Below are positions 26,612 through 35,795 of a DNA stretch of 49,785 nt, piece after piece; the first letter of the stretch is position 1, and every line of letters begins with the position of its first letter. Position numbers and translations under genes: made by a program. Where the stretch lies: positions 1 to 49,785 of the forward strand of contig NZNM01000120.1 in assembly GCA_002694885.1 (NCBI GenBank), in the 5' to 3' direction. The notes under the pieces are model-generated. The model did no database searches and was not told the DNA's origin. It was given only the letters and a program-made list of their open reading frames with translations. This DNA comes from Opitutaceae bacterium. Its GTDB lineage: Bacteria; Verrucomicrobiota; Verrucomicrobiia; Opitutales; Opitutaceae.

Positions 26612-27124
26612 TTATCGAGAAAGCGATTTCTCGAGCCAGCATACGTCATAGTATCTGCCGAACTTGTATCCCACCTCGGAAAATACGCCGATCTCCTTAA
26701 ATCCAAGTTTCTTGTGCAGAGCGATTGAGGCGTCGTTGGGAATCGTGACGCCACCGTACGCCCGATGAACGCCTTCTGTTTCCAACTGCTCGAAAAGGGC
26801 GCGGTATAGCTGGGTGCCGAATCCGTTACCCAGCTCGTTTGGATCGATATATATACTGGATTCTACGGAGGTATAGTAGGCAGCTTTAGATCTGAATTGG
26901 CTGCTCGACGCGTATCCAATTACCTTGTTGTATTGAATAGCGACTAGTAGTCTATAGGGGCCGGATAGTTGGTATTTCCCGAACCATGACGTCAATCGCT
27001 GCTTTGCCGATGTGGGTTCGACGTCAAAGCTAATGGGCGTATTCGCTACGTAATGATTGTATATTTCGGTAATACGAGGGACATCGTCCTCCTTGCCTGG
27101 CCTAATAGTGAGAGTTTTTTTCAA
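26612..27124 (-). CDS. GNAT acetyltransferase, phosphinothricin-acetyltransferase-like
   Basis: N-acetyltransferase of 170 residues using acetyl-CoA. TEIYNHYVANTPISFD near residue 20 and the CoA-binding GNGFGTQLYRALFE are typical of the Pat/MddA subgroup, followed by GVTIPNDASIALHKKLGFK and a tail with GRYYDVCWLEK. Members acetylate phosphinothricin, methionine sulfone or related amino acids; the natural substrate here is unknown. The start is TTG, the only one that keeps the N-terminal strand. It ends 12 bp from the rny stop, on the opposite strand. Confidence 0.9.
   Translation of the reverse strand: MKKTLTIRPGKEDDVPRITEIYNHYVANTPISFDVEPTSAKQRLTSWFGKYQLSGPYRLLVAIQYNKVIGYASSSQFRSKAAYYTSVESSIYIDPNELGNGFGTQLYRALFEQLETEGVHRAYGGVTIPNDASIALHKKLGFKEIGVFSEVGYKFGRYYDVCWLEKSLSR
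26615..26634. repeat. 8-bp perfect hairpin at the rny/GNAT convergence
   Basis: TCGAGAAA and TTTCTCGA flank a 4-nt GCGA loop inside the last codons of the GNAT gene. It could end or stabilise transcripts from both sides, but there is no long T-run. Confidence 0.35.
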
Positions 27125-27165
27125 AGACCTTACGTTAACTTAGCTGCATTGGCACGCCATAGCGA

Positions 27166-27585
27166 CTACGTGAGTTCGCCTTTCAACTGAAGAATTTTTT
27201 CCCTAAGCGTCTTCTCCAGCTTCTTCGCCATTGGCCCGTTTTGATTGTGCCCTGCTTCGTGTATTCTAACGGCCAGGATCTTGAGGGTATCGATAGTCGA
27301 ACGGGAACTTCCGTCTGGGAGTTTCGATTCGATTTCGATGAGGGCTTTAGTCAATGCAATCTCGAGATGATGCATTTCGACGTAGGCCCCATCAGCTGTG
27401 GCTGTGGTCATTTCGTCGGCGAGAGCGAGGAGATGATTTAGAAGAGCATCGGTACTCAATTGCTTGACCTGGACGCTTTCGTAAGGCTTTGGATCTCGGT
27501 CGACATCATGGATGTCCATGCCGCCTCCACCGCAACCGGATAAGAAAAATAAGATGCAAATGGCCAAAGAATAGTAGTATTTCAT
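27166..27585 (-). CDS. Hypothetical lipoprotein
   Basis: 139 residues. The signal ends in a lipobox FFLSGC with the lipid cysteine near residue 18, followed by GGGG. The mature part is helical (DALLNHLLALADEMTTATAD, HHLEIALTKALIEIESKL, AKKLEKTLREKILQLKGEL), probably a small helical bundle. No family recognised. It lies 30 bp upstream-to-downstream after the histidinol-phosphatase-like gene and probably shares its transcript. Confidence 0.75.
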   Translation of the reverse strand: MKYYYSLAICILFFLSGCGGGGMDIHDVDRDPKPYESVQVKQLSTDALLNHLLALADEMTTATADGAYVEMHHLEIALTKALIEIESKLPDGSSRSTIDTLKILAVRIHEAGHNQNGPMAKKLEKTLREKILQLKGELT

Positions 27586-27615
27586 TTGTATTCAGAAAAA
27601 AGTAGACAGGTTGTG

Positions 27616-28380
27616 TTAGTCATTCAGGATTCGGATAACATCCGCGTGTAGATCGGCATTGGCGGCGACGATTGAGTTTCCTTTTGCGGGATCGCGGCCT
27701 TCCCAATCCGATATCTTCGCTCCAGAGCCGCGAATGATAGGTATAAGCGCCATCAAGTCCCAAGGGTTCATCTCGGGATCTAGCATGATATCGGCTTTGC
27801 CGCAGGCGACCAGATAGTAGCCGAAGCAATCGCCCCAAGTCCGGGTAAAGTAGGTCTGGCGAGAAAGTTGATCAAAGTTGTTCGACCCCTTCACTTTGCC
27901 GATATACGCTTGGTCTGTGCAAAGGAGGACAGCTTTTTCTAGAGGCCTGCCAATCGTAGCGGAAACAGGTGATCCCCTGACGTAAGCGGATTTGCCATCT
28001 CCGCTGATTCTGTCGCCTATAGCTGGATAGTTAATGCAACCATAGATGGGCTCGCCGTGCTGCAATAGAGCGATCATGGTTCCAAATAGAGGGCTTCCAG
28101 CAGCGAAGGATTTGGTGCCGTCGATAGGATCGATTACCCAGGTCATCTCAGCATTCGGATTCACATCGTCGAATTCTTCACCCTTGATGCCATGTTCTGG
28201 GTAGAGTACTTGAATCGCCTCGCGAATTTCGCGTTCGGTCTCTCGATCTGCAAAGGTGACAGGGGTATCGTCCGATTTCGTCTCGACTACCAATTCTGGA
28301 TTCCGGTAGGCGGCTAGTATCGTTTTTTGAGTTTCCACGCAGAGTTTCCGCGTAAATTCGTCGAATTCATCGAAGTGCAT
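27616..28380 (-). CDS. hisN: Inositol-monophosphatase-fold phosphatase, histidinol-phosphatase-like
   Basis: Metal-dependent phosphatase of 254 residues. The metal sites are GIKGEEF, WVIDPIDGTKSF and PEMNPWDLMALIP. The segment RTWGDCFGYYLVACGKADIM is typical of HisN-type histidinol-phosphate phosphatases, so histidine synthesis is the first guess; inositol monophosphatase or a 3'(2'),5'-bisphosphate nucleotidase is the alternative. ATG 28380 is preferred; a longer form from TTG 28410 would add ten residues. The DnaQ-like gene is divergent 60 bp away. Confidence 0.88.
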   Translation of the reverse strand: MHFDEFDEFTRKLCVETQKTILAAYRNPELVVETKSDDTPVTFADRETEREIREAIQVLYPEHGIKGEEFDDVNPNAEMTWVIDPIDGTKSFAAGSPLFGTMIALLQHGEPIYGCINYPAIGDRISGDGKSAYVRGSPVSATIGRPLEKAVLLCTDQAYIGKVKGSNNFDQLSRQTYFTRTWGDCFGYYLVACGKADIMLDPEMNPWDLMALIPIIRGSGAKISDWEGRDPAKGNSIVAANADLHADVIRILND

Positions 28381-28440
28381 TTCTCTATGATTCGAAGATT
28401 GCGCGTTCAATCCGTGGGCTTAAAGCTTTTTGCGGACAAG

Positions 28441-29112
28441 ATGGAAACCTATTGGGATGCAATTCCGATTCACGTAATCGATTTCGAGGGCGGTCCGCAG
28501 TGCGGTATCGTTGAATTCGGAGTCGTTTCGATAAAGGGAGCCTCCATTCAATCGGTTAGCTCTAGACTTTGCCGCCCCACGAGGAAAATTCCATCGCGTG
28601 AACAGGCTGTTCATGGAATTTCCTCACGGATGGCTGAATCGCAATCTTCATTCAAGGAAGAGTGGGGCCGCTTTGCGGCGCTAAGGGAAACGGGTCCCAT
28701 GGCAGCCCATTTTGCCTCTGCGGAAAGCTCGATGCTGAGATCGGTGTTCCCCTATCCCCGTAGCTCGCCCAGCTGGTTCGATGGCGAGAAGCGAGTTGTT
28801 AGCTGGGGGCCTTGGATTGACACTGGAATATTGTATCGTGGTTTAGGATACGAAAATGAGTCGAATAAATTGCAAGACCTAGTTAGGCGGTACGGATTGC
28901 AAGCAGAACTGGATGAATTGGCAGCCGCCTATTGTCCGGAGGGGCGAAGAGGCTATCATTGCGCATTGTACGATGCGATTGCCTCGGCGTTGCTATTGAT
29001 CAATTATTGTCAGAATCTGTCAGACGAGACGGTTCCACTAGCTAAGTTGATTGCTCATAGCCAAGGGAATTCAGCGAAGCGACAGGAGGTCGAACAGAGG
29101 GAGCTATTCTGA
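28441..29112 (+). CDS. DnaQ-fold (DEDDh) 3'-5' exonuclease-like protein
   Basis: About 223 residues with the RNase H-like exonuclease fold. Motif I is HVIDFEGGP with the metal Asp and Glu; motif III is HCALYDA, matching the DEDDh spacing. Motif II reads AHFASAESSML, where a glutamate stands in place of the usual aspartate. REQAVHGIS is the conserved HGI element. Substrate could be DNA or RNA ends. Start ATG 28441 places motif I near residue 10; ATG 28387 would add 18 residues. It converges with the ABC-F gene after a 98-bp gap. Confidence 0.82.
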   Translation: METYWDAIPIHVIDFEGGPQCGIVEFGVVSIKGASIQSVSSRLCRPTRKIPSREQAVHGISSRMAESQSSFKEEWGRFAALRETGPMAAHFASAESSMLRSVFPYPRSSPSWFDGEKRVVSWGPWIDTGILYRGLGYENESNKLQDLVRRYGLQAELDELAAAYCPEGRRGYHCALYDAIASALLLINYCQNLSDETVPLAKLIAHSQGNSAKRQEVEQRELF

Positions 29113-29210
29113 GACAACGTCTATCGTTCCGCAAGTAGATTTCGAGCAGAACTCTTACGAGAAGAAATTCGATGATGGGTCTATAGGGATTTTCGGTCCT
29201 GTTGTGCTTC

Positions 29211-31166
29211 TCACAGTTTTTCCAACTCGTCCTCTTTGCTTTGCAATTGCTCCGTTAGCCGAGTCCACTCCTCGTAAAGGGACTCAAGCGTCTCCTGATC
29301 CCGATCGTGCTTAGCCATGCTCGCTTTGGCTTCCGGAAGCTTGAAGTATTCGGGATCCGACATTTTCGCTTCCAATTCCCGTTGGCTCGATTCGAGGCTC
29401 GCTATTCGTTTCTCGATAGAATCGTGACGCTTTCGAATAGGGCTAAGATCAGCGACTAACGCGGCTCTAGCTTGACGCCTTTGTTTAGGGGTTAATTGAG
29501 CGCTTGCCTTAGACCGTGTCTTTTCAGATGTGCTCGACGATTGAGTTGAGTCGTTATCGATTTTGTTTTCAATATGCTCCAGGTAGTCGGTTACGTTTCC
29601 TGGGTATAACGAGAACCCATCCTTTCTTATCTCAAGCGTCCTCGTTACAATGCTATCGACGAAAGCCCGATTGTGGGAGACGATGAGAAAAGCTCCATCG
29701 TAGGATGATAACGCTTTTTGAAGGGCTTCTTGCGAACGCATATCCAGATGGTTCGTCGGCTCGTCAAGAACGAGAAAGTTGGCCTTTCGGGTAAGGATTT
29801 TTGCCAGAGCCAATCGGTTACGTTCGCCTCCTGAAAGAATGCGGGTTTTTTTGAATACATCGTCGCCATGGAAGAGAAAGGCGCCCAGGGCTGTTCGAAG
29901 CTGAGTGGTGGATTGGCCAGACTCGCTGTTCTCGAGCGTTTCCAATACGGAAAGCTCAGGCTCAAGCTCCTCCGCCTGATGCTGGGCGAAATAGGCGATC
30001 AACGTGTTAGGACCTAGCTCCCGCTTGCCGTCCTGGAATGGCTCGATTCCGGCAATGATCTTGGCTAGCGTCGATTTGCCAGATCCATTGACGCCAACGA
30101 CCGCTATCCGGTCACCGCGTTCTATGCGGATAGAAGCCTTTTTGAATATGTTGAGATCGCCAAACGACTTCTCAATATTCTCTAGCGCGATTACTGTCTG
30201 ACCGCTTCGGGGGCATGGGGGAAAGGTGAAGGCGATCGACTCTTCATCGCTTTCGATTTCGATTCGATCAATTTTATCCAGAGCCTTAATTCGACTTTGC
30301 ACTTGGCTCGCCTTGGAAGCTTTGTAGCGAAATCGCTCAATAAAGCGTTCAGTTCGCTCGATCTCCTTTTGCTGATTTTTAAAGGATCTGACAAGTTGCT
30401 CCTTTCTGGCTTTACTTTGTTCGACGTACTTGGAGTAGCTACCCTGGTAGACATTCAAGGACCCTTGTGTCAGCTCGAACGTTCGATGGCAGATCTCGTC
30501 GAGGAAGGCTCGATCGTGGGAAACCATTAGAATTGCGCCTTCATAGCGTTTTAAATACTTCTCCAGCCAACGTTGGGATGTAATGTCCAAGTGGTTGGTG
30601 GGCTCGTCGAGAAGCAGCAGGGATGGACCTGTTAGTAGCAACTTGGCAAGGGCGATACGCATCTGCCAGCCGCCGCTGAACTCGTCCGTGGGACGATTCA
30701 TGTCAGCCTCCGCGAAGCCTAGGCCATGCAATACGGATTCAATTAGCGAAGGGAGCTTCTCGATCTGTTGTTCTTCGAGTGTTTGTTCCCAATCCCCAAT
30801 CTTCTCGAGAGTACTTTGATAGACTTTTGATTCCGTATCCAAAGATTGCAGCTCATGCGTCGCTTCTTCGATCCGTTTTTTCAATTCGAGAATATCGGAG
30901 AATGCGGACTCGACTTCCGTGTAGAGGGATTTGCCCGAAGTTACGATACCATCTTGGGGCAGGTAGCCAATGGTTACGTAGTTCGCTTTGTCGATCGACC
31001 CGTCATCGGGAGCTTCTTCTTCGGCAAGAATTCTAAGCAAGGTTGTTTTGCCGGCTCCATTGGAACCAACCAGCCCAATTCGATCACCCGGTCCAATGCT
31101 TGCGCTGGCGTCGCGAAATATATGACGCTCGCCGTATTGCAGCTTTAGATTTCTCAGGAAAATCAT
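29211..31166 (-). CDS. ABC-F ATPase, YheS/YdiF-like
   Basis: Soluble tandem ATPase of 651 residues acting on ribosomes. Site 1: GSNGAGKTTLL, EFSGGWQMRIALAKLL, LLLDEPTNHLDI. Site 2: GVNGSGKSTLA, LSGGERNRLALAKIL, LVLDEPTNHLDMRS. The linker FIERFRYKASKASQVQSRIK between them is the P-site tRNA interaction motif region typical of the YheS group. A charged coiled coil forms the end (from about 565). It is the second ABC-F in the window and differs in linker and tail from the Uup-like one. 104 bp downstream of sufU on the same strand. Confidence 0.93.
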   Translation of the reverse strand: MIFLRNLKLQYGERHIFRDASASIGPGDRIGLVGSNGAGKTTLLRILAEEEAPDDGSIDKANYVTIGYLPQDGIVTSGKSLYTEVESAFSDILELKKRIEEATHELQSLDTESKVYQSTLEKIGDWEQTLEEQQIEKLPSLIESVLHGLGFAEADMNRPTDEFSGGWQMRIALAKLLLTGPSLLLLDEPTNHLDITSQRWLEKYLKRYEGAILMVSHDRAFLDEICHRTFELTQGSLNVYQGSYSKYVEQSKARKEQLVRSFKNQQKEIERTERFIERFRYKASKASQVQSRIKALDKIDRIEIESDEESIAFTFPPCPRSGQTVIALENIEKSFGDLNIFKKASIRIERGDRIAVVGVNGSGKSTLAKIIAGIEPFQDGKRELGPNTLIAYFAQHQAEELEPELSVLETLENSESGQSTTQLRTALGAFLFHGDDVFKKTRILSGGERNRLALAKILTRKANFLVLDEPTNHLDMRSQEALQKALSSYDGAFLIVSHNRAFVDSIVTRTLEIRKDGFSLYPGNVTDYLEHIENKIDNDSTQSSSTSEKTRSKASAQLTPKQRRQARAALVADLSPIRKRHDSIEKRIASLESSQRELEAKMSDPEYFKLPEAKASMAKHDRDQETLESLYEEWTRLTEQLQSKEDELEKL

Positions 31167-31270
31167 GTATCGGTTCGGTCAATGCGTTTAGAGTTTCTTT
31201 GGCGACAGTCAATTCCACGGATACAGGAAATTTCATGAATATCCCGAGTCCTGTAACCCGACAAAGCTTC

Positions 31271-31696
31271 TCAGTCGACCAGGGCCTGTTGGAGAGCCTC
31301 CCAAGGAAGGGTAGCGCAGCGAATGCGGCTAGCGAATGCCTTTACTCCGGATAGGGATTGAAGCGAGTCGGACTCACTGAAAGTATCAGACTGGGGATCA
31401 TTAAGGAAATCGATCAGCTGTTCGGCTAGTAAAGCGGCGTCGCGTTGACTAGAGTCGCTTATCCTCGTCGTCATCATTGAAGCGGAGGCTTTGCAGATAG
31501 AGCAACATTGGGCTTGAAAGCTGGCTTTTTCGATTCGGTCGCCAATGACCGACAAGTAGACGGTCACAATGTCTCCGCAAAGGGAGTTCTTGAGTTCGCT
31601 TTGCCTATTGGCATTTTCCAGAACGTAGTTGTTTTCTGGATTCCGACTCTGTTCGATCAAGGTTGCGCGATAGAGCGATTGCAGATTGGCATCCAT
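31271..31696 (-). CDS. sufU: SufU/NifU-like iron-sulfur scaffold
   Basis: 141 residues. The three conserved cysteines are in NSLCGD, CCSICKASASMM and IRCATLPWEAL, the pattern of zinc-containing SufU that takes persulfide sulfur from SufS. The acidic Asp next to the first Cys is kept. It starts 7 bp after the sufS stop, so the two form a unit. The scaffold genes sufBCD are not in the window and must be elsewhere. Confidence 0.93.
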   Translation of the reverse strand: MDANLQSLYRATLIEQSRNPENNYVLENANRQSELKNSLCGDIVTVYLSVIGDRIEKASFQAQCCSICKASASMMTTRISDSSQRDAALLAEQLIDFLNDPQSDTFSESDSLQSLSGVKAFASRIRCATLPWEALQQALVD

Positions 31697-31703
31697 TCTC
31701 CTA

Positions 31704-32951
31704 TCAACCGAAAAGAGTCCGGACTTTAGTCAGCGAATCTACAAGAACGTCAATGTCATCGCTGTTGTTGTAAAAGGCTATCGAGGCCCGGGCAGTAGCG
31801 GAGATTCCAAATCGAGTCATCAGTGGCTCGCAGCAGTGGTGTCCGGTTCGAATGGCTACTCCCTCGGTGTCCAGTATCGTGCCAATGTCATGGGGATGGG
31901 CGTTTTCCATCGTGAACGAAATCGCCCCAGAGCGATGCTCGGGATTTCCAATGATCTCTACACCTTGACAATTCTTTAATCGCCCGACGGCGTATTCAAT
32001 GAGTTGCGATTCGTAATTGTGTATCGTTTCCCTTCCGATCGATTCTATATAGTCGAGAGCGAATCCCAGACCAATAGCTCCCGCAATGTGAGGCGTGCCG
32101 GCCTCGAACCGGGATGGGGGCTCTTTGAAAGTAGTGCCATCAAAAGAGACACGAGAAATCATGTCACCACCACCTTGATACGGTCGCATTTTGCCGAGCA
32201 AAGATTTTCTGCCGTATAAGCCGCCAATACCGGTAGGAGCGAACATCTTATGTCCCGAGAACACGACAAAATCGCAGCCCATCGATTGAACGTCGAGAGG
32301 CATGTGCTGGATGGATTGAGCGCAGTCGATTAATGTGGCGATGCCTCTCTCGCGGGCTGCGGTAACGATCGACTCGATAGGATTGACGGTTCCTATGGAA
32401 TTAGAGACGTGCACGATTCCCACTAGTTTCGTTTTCGGTCCTATCATGGATAGGCAGGTGTCGAGCTCGAGATTGCCGTGGTCATCGATTGGCGCTACAC
32501 GTAATCGCGCTCCTGTGCGTTTAGCTAAGAGCTGCCAGGGAACGATATTGGCGTGATGCTCCATATGGGAAATCAAGATCTCTTCGCCGGCGTTGATTAT
32601 GGGTTCCAAGAATGAGTGAGCGACCAAATTGATCGACTCGGTGGCCCCTCGCGTAAATATGATTTCGGATTCGTCGCTAGCGTTGAGGTATCGGGCTAGC
32701 TTCTGACGGGCCGATTCGTACGCGGCTGTTGCCTCGGTACTCAGCAAATGGACTCCCCGATGAATATTGGCATTCTCGTGCGAGTAGTATCGGCTAACCG
32801 CGTCGATGACCGATTGCGGTTTTTGAGTCGAAGCGGCGTTGTCCAGATAGATCAGCGGCTTGCCATTGACCGTTCTGCTGAGAATAGGGAAATCGACCCT
32901 GGCCTGCTTGAGAACGTCAGGTGTTGCGGGTGGCGTTAGGTTTTCGATCAT
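31704..32951 (-). CDS. sufS: Cysteine desulfurase SufS
   Basis: PLP enzyme of 415 residues that takes sulfur from cysteine for iron-sulfur cluster assembly. IYLDNAASTQKP, NIHRGVHLLS, FTRGATESINLVA, the PLP lysine in FSGHKMFAPTG, and the active cysteine region IRTGHHCCEPLM are intact. This is a class II desulfurase (Suf/Csd type) and pairs with SufU directly after it. A DEAD-box helicase gene is divergent. Confidence 0.95.
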   Translation of the reverse strand: MIENLTPPATPDVLKQARVDFPILSRTVNGKPLIYLDNAASTQKPQSVIDAVSRYYSHENANIHRGVHLLSTEATAAYESARQKLARYLNASDESEIIFTRGATESINLVAHSFLEPIINAGEEILISHMEHHANIVPWQLLAKRTGARLRVAPIDDHGNLELDTCLSMIGPKTKLVGIVHVSNSIGTVNPIESIVTAARERGIATLIDCAQSIQHMPLDVQSMGCDFVVFSGHKMFAPTGIGGLYGRKSLLGKMRPYQGGGDMISRVSFDGTTFKEPPSRFEAGTPHIAGAIGLGFALDYIESIGRETIHNYESQLIEYAVGRLKNCQGVEIIGNPEHRSGAISFTMENAHPHDIGTILDTEGVAIRTGHHCCEPLMTRFGISATARASIAFYNNSDDIDVLVDSLTKVRTLFG

Positions 32952-33159
32952 TTGCCGTAAAATGCGTTGGTTGATCGCCTGCTTCGGGCCGGAGGCAAGT
33001 CAGCAGGCTCGTTCAACGTATTAGACAAACGGAATATCAATGGGGTCCAGGGAGTCGATTAAAATTGGAGTCATAAGCTATTCAGCGGGCCAATCTCGAG
33101 ATATCGAATTTATTGAGGGAGAGCTTGCTTCGTCAGTGGGGCCTCATCATATACGCCAA

Positions 33160-34356
33160 ATGCCTTTTAACGGACTTGGCCTCTCAGATACATTGCTAAA
33201 AACATTAGACGAGCTGGGTTTCGAAAAGCCTACCCCTGTCCAGGAAAAGTCGATCCCTTTGATACTCAGGGGGAAAGATATAATTGCTTCGGCCCAGACA
33301 GGTACGGGAAAGACAGCTGCCTTTGGTCTTCCAACCTTGGATAGACTATCGCCAGGCAAGCGGATCCAGTGTCTAATTCTCGAGCCGACTCGCGAGTTAG
33401 CCCAGCAGGTGGAAGAGGCTCTTAAAAGTTACTCTAGGCACTTAGACACTCGGATTGGAGTGGTTTACGGAGGTGTCAAATATGGTCGGCAGCGCGATAT
33501 GCTGGAAAAGGGCGTCGATATTCTCGTGGCCACTCCTGGGCGGTTGCTCGACCATATCGGTCAAGGAGCGATTTCTCTGAAGAACGTTCAAGTGCTGATT
33601 TTAGACGAAGTGGACCGCATGCTGGACATGGGATTCCTGCCCGACGTTAGTCGCTTGATCAAAATGTGCCCCAAGGACCGGCAGACCCTCTTCTTTTCAG
33701 CTACTCTCCCGAATGCGATTCAAACGATGATGAAGTGGGTCCTCAAAGACCCTGAAATCGTGGAAATCGGGAGAAATCGTTCGGCAGCTGAAACAGTTAC
33801 GCATGCCTTCTATCCAGTTGTTGAGCAGCAAAAGTACAAGTTGTTGATTGCCCTGTTGGAGAAGACTCATTTCGAAAGCGTTTTGATCTTCACTCGGACC
33901 AAGCTGAATGCGGACTACATTTCTCGTCGCTTGGAAAAACTGAATCATTCTGTTGCCGTCTTGCACTCGGATCGTTCCCAAAGCGAACGCAATGCAGCAT
34001 TGAAGGGATTCAAGGACGGGAAATTTGAAGTACTCGTGGCCACGGATATTGCTGCGAGAGGTTTGGACATTGCCGGCGTGACGCACGTGATCAACTACGA
34101 TGTTCCCCTCAACGCAGAAGACTACGTGCACCGGATTGGACGTACAGGACGGGCGGAAAGAGAAGGAGATGCCTTCACGCTTCTTACGGAAGACGAGCTC
34201 AAAAATGCGGCAGCTATCGAACACTTTGTCGGACAGAAAATCGAACGAAAGAAAATCGAAGGTTTCGATTACGCCTTTTCGGCCTTGTTTGAAGCGGAAG
34301 AAAAATCGGCCTCGCGGAAGGCGAAGAGCAAGGCCTACGGCAGGCTATCCCGTTAG
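33160..34356 (+). CDS. DEAD-box ATP-dependent RNA helicase, RhlE-like
   Basis: RNA helicase core of about 398 residues: Q-motif GFEKPTPVQ, motif I ASAQTGTGKT, motif II LDEVDRMLD, motif III SAT, motif V DIAARGLD and motif VI HRIGRTGRA. Motif II is DEVD rather than DEAD, a tolerated change since the metal-binding Asp and Glu stay. The basic tail (SASRKAKSKAYGR) is short, as in small RhlE proteins. Start ATG 33160 fits the family; an in-frame ATG at 33040 would add 40 residues of no recognised type. Its stop overlaps the stop of the antisense porin fragment by 2 bp. Confidence 0.92.
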   Translation: MPFNGLGLSDTLLKTLDELGFEKPTPVQEKSIPLILRGKDIIASAQTGTGKTAAFGLPTLDRLSPGKRIQCLILEPTRELAQQVEEALKSYSRHLDTRIGVVYGGVKYGRQRDMLEKGVDILVATPGRLLDHIGQGAISLKNVQVLILDEVDRMLDMGFLPDVSRLIKMCPKDRQTLFFSATLPNAIQTMMKWVLKDPEIVEIGRNRSAAETVTHAFYPVVEQQKYKLLIALLEKTHFESVLIFTRTKLNADYISRRLEKLNHSVAVLHSDRSQSERNAALKGFKDGKFEVLVATDIAARGLDIAGVTHVINYDVPLNAEDYVHRIGRTGRAEREGDAFTLLTEDELKNAAAIEHFVGQKIERKKIEGFDYAFSALFEAEEKSASRKAKSKAYGRLSR

Positions 34357-34517
34357 AAGGAGGAGGAGTCAGAACCCGTGGTTTCGTCGTCCGTGTCGGT
34401 TGCCGACATGTCCAGGAATCCAGATACACTTAGATTCTCGTTGATCTCAATTTGGCCATACGAGAATGGCGAAGCGAGCAGTACACCTGCTAGCGTTAGT
34501 TTAAGTAGTTTATTCAT
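34353..34517 (-). pseudogene. Porin 5' fragment (54 codons), truncated paralogue
   Basis: Minus-strand frame of 54 codons: signal peptide MNKLLKLTLAGVLLASPFSY, then GQIEINENLSVSGFLDMSAT, ending in SSSF and TAA. It aligns without gaps over all 54 positions with the start of the porin gene at 34854-35795, sharing MNKLLKLTLAG, IEINENL and GFLDMSATD. The rest of the barrel is missing; the frame stops exactly at the end of the helicase gene. It is a decayed tandem duplicate, most likely cut by a deletion that joined it to the helicase gene end. Unlikely to make a functional protein. Confidence 0.8.
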
Positions 34518-34796
34518 TACGTTAGGTTTGAATTATAGAGCGTTTGGGAAAACCTTAGGCGTTTCCCCATTTTCCATTCTCATTTTGGCAACTTGGATGC
34601 CAATCAGCGGAAACTGGCATGCGATCGGCAAAATAGCCTCGATTTCAACAATGCCGCTCAAAACTGAACACTGATCCCTGATCGTCTGCTAGCTTTGACC
34701 AATCGCGATCCAAACACCGGGGAGAATCGTTTTGCGCTATTTACTCATTCTTTTTGGCGGATGGTATAAGTGGAACTAGTAGATTCGGGTGAACGC
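34518..34796. other. Region between the two porin copies
   Basis: Should hold the old promoter of the truncated copy. No gene is supported. A weak GGGAAA/TTTCCC hairpin lies near 34549-34571. Confidence 0.4.
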
Positions 34797-34827
34797 AAAA
34801 AACCCTCCCGCTTTAGCGAGAGGGTTC
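34797..34827 (-). terminator. Intrinsic terminator of the porin gene
   Basis: On the minus strand CCCTCTCGC and GCGGGAGGG pair around a TAAA loop (one G-U pair) and are followed by TTTTTT, 27 bp after the porin stop codon. A textbook strong terminator. Confidence 0.9.
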
Positions 34828-34853
34828 TGAGAAAATTGGTTAAGCGATTCCGC

Positions 34854-35795
34854 TTAGAATGTGAAAATGCTCTCGATCGCGAACGATGTGGCGTCGCCTT
34901 CGGTTCCGTAATCGGTTTGGCTAGCTTCGAAGAGGATGCCAAGATTGTCGTTGATGCTCCAGCCGGGGCTGATGGTGAACTTGGTCGCGGTTTCGCCGCC
35001 TGCCCAATCTTGCTCGTCTTCGCTGACACGAGCAGTGATGCCGAAGTTGTCGGTGATGCCCATATTGGCCATCAAGAGCCATTGGCTACCTTCCATGTTG
35101 ACGCCGAAATCGTAATTGCTCCACTCAACGGCATAGGTCATGTTGCCGACCTCGTATGAAGCCCAGAGATTGAGAACGTTGCGGTCAGTGCCGATTTCCA
35201 TACCGTCCTTGCCGTAGCCGAGGAAGAGGGTCAGGCCTTCGACTGGGAAGATAGCGACTTTGGCTTCCGCCCCGTAAGAGCTATCGCTAATGGATCCATC
35301 AGGGCCGTAAAGAGAATCGACAAGCGAGACGCCGAAGTTCACGAAATCATCGCCGTAGTTGACACGAACACCGTTGCTGTGCCCGGGGCGGAGATCGATA
35401 AGATCATAGGCAGTCGAGTACTGGTAGAGACCGGTTTGCTCCCAAGACTCGAATCCGAGGTAGCTGCGGTACTTGCCGGCGTCGATTGATAATCCATCGC
35501 CAACATCGTAGGTCAGGAAGGCTTGTTGGAGATCGAATTCCTCGTCGACGTTGTCGCCAAGGTAGTTGAGGTCGATCTGAGCCCCGATTTGATCGAAGTC
35601 GATTAGGAAATCGATTTCGGCTTGATCGAGATTGAAGGAGGACGTTTTGGAGGCAGTGGCTTCATTGTCTATATCGGTTGCCGACATGTCGAGGAATCCG
35701 GTTACACGGAGATTCTCGTTGATTTCAATTTACGCTTGCACTGCAGGAGCGGCTAAGAGGAGACCGGCAAGCGTTAATTTGAGTAGTTTGTTCAT
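34854..35795 (-). pseudogene. Outer-membrane beta-barrel porin with in-frame TAA after the signal peptide
   Basis: Porin gene of about 313 codons. It starts MNKLLKLTLAGLLLAAPAVQ, and codon 22 is TAA (35730-35732), precisely where the mature protein should begin; the truncated paralogue has CAA (Gln) there. The same frame goes on IEINENLRVTGFLDMSATD to the end without another stop. The body alternates polar and hydrophobic residues (YRSYLGFESWEQTGLYQYST, LGYGKDGMEIG) and ends in IESIFTF, with the terminal Phe needed for barrel insertion. Resembles outer-membrane BBP2-type porins. An internal start (ATG 35687) would lack a signal peptide and could not reach the outer membrane. Nonsense mutation or base-call error. 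Confidence 0.85.

Noticed and set aside
33040-33159. N-terminal 40-residue extension of the helicase
   Set aside because: Sequence unlike any helicase N-terminus; the family start fits ATG 33160.
14782-34697. 17-nt identical stretch GATCGTCTGCTAGCTTT near 14783 and 34679
   Set aside because: No extended similarity on either side; one copy is inside a pilin gene. Most likely chance.
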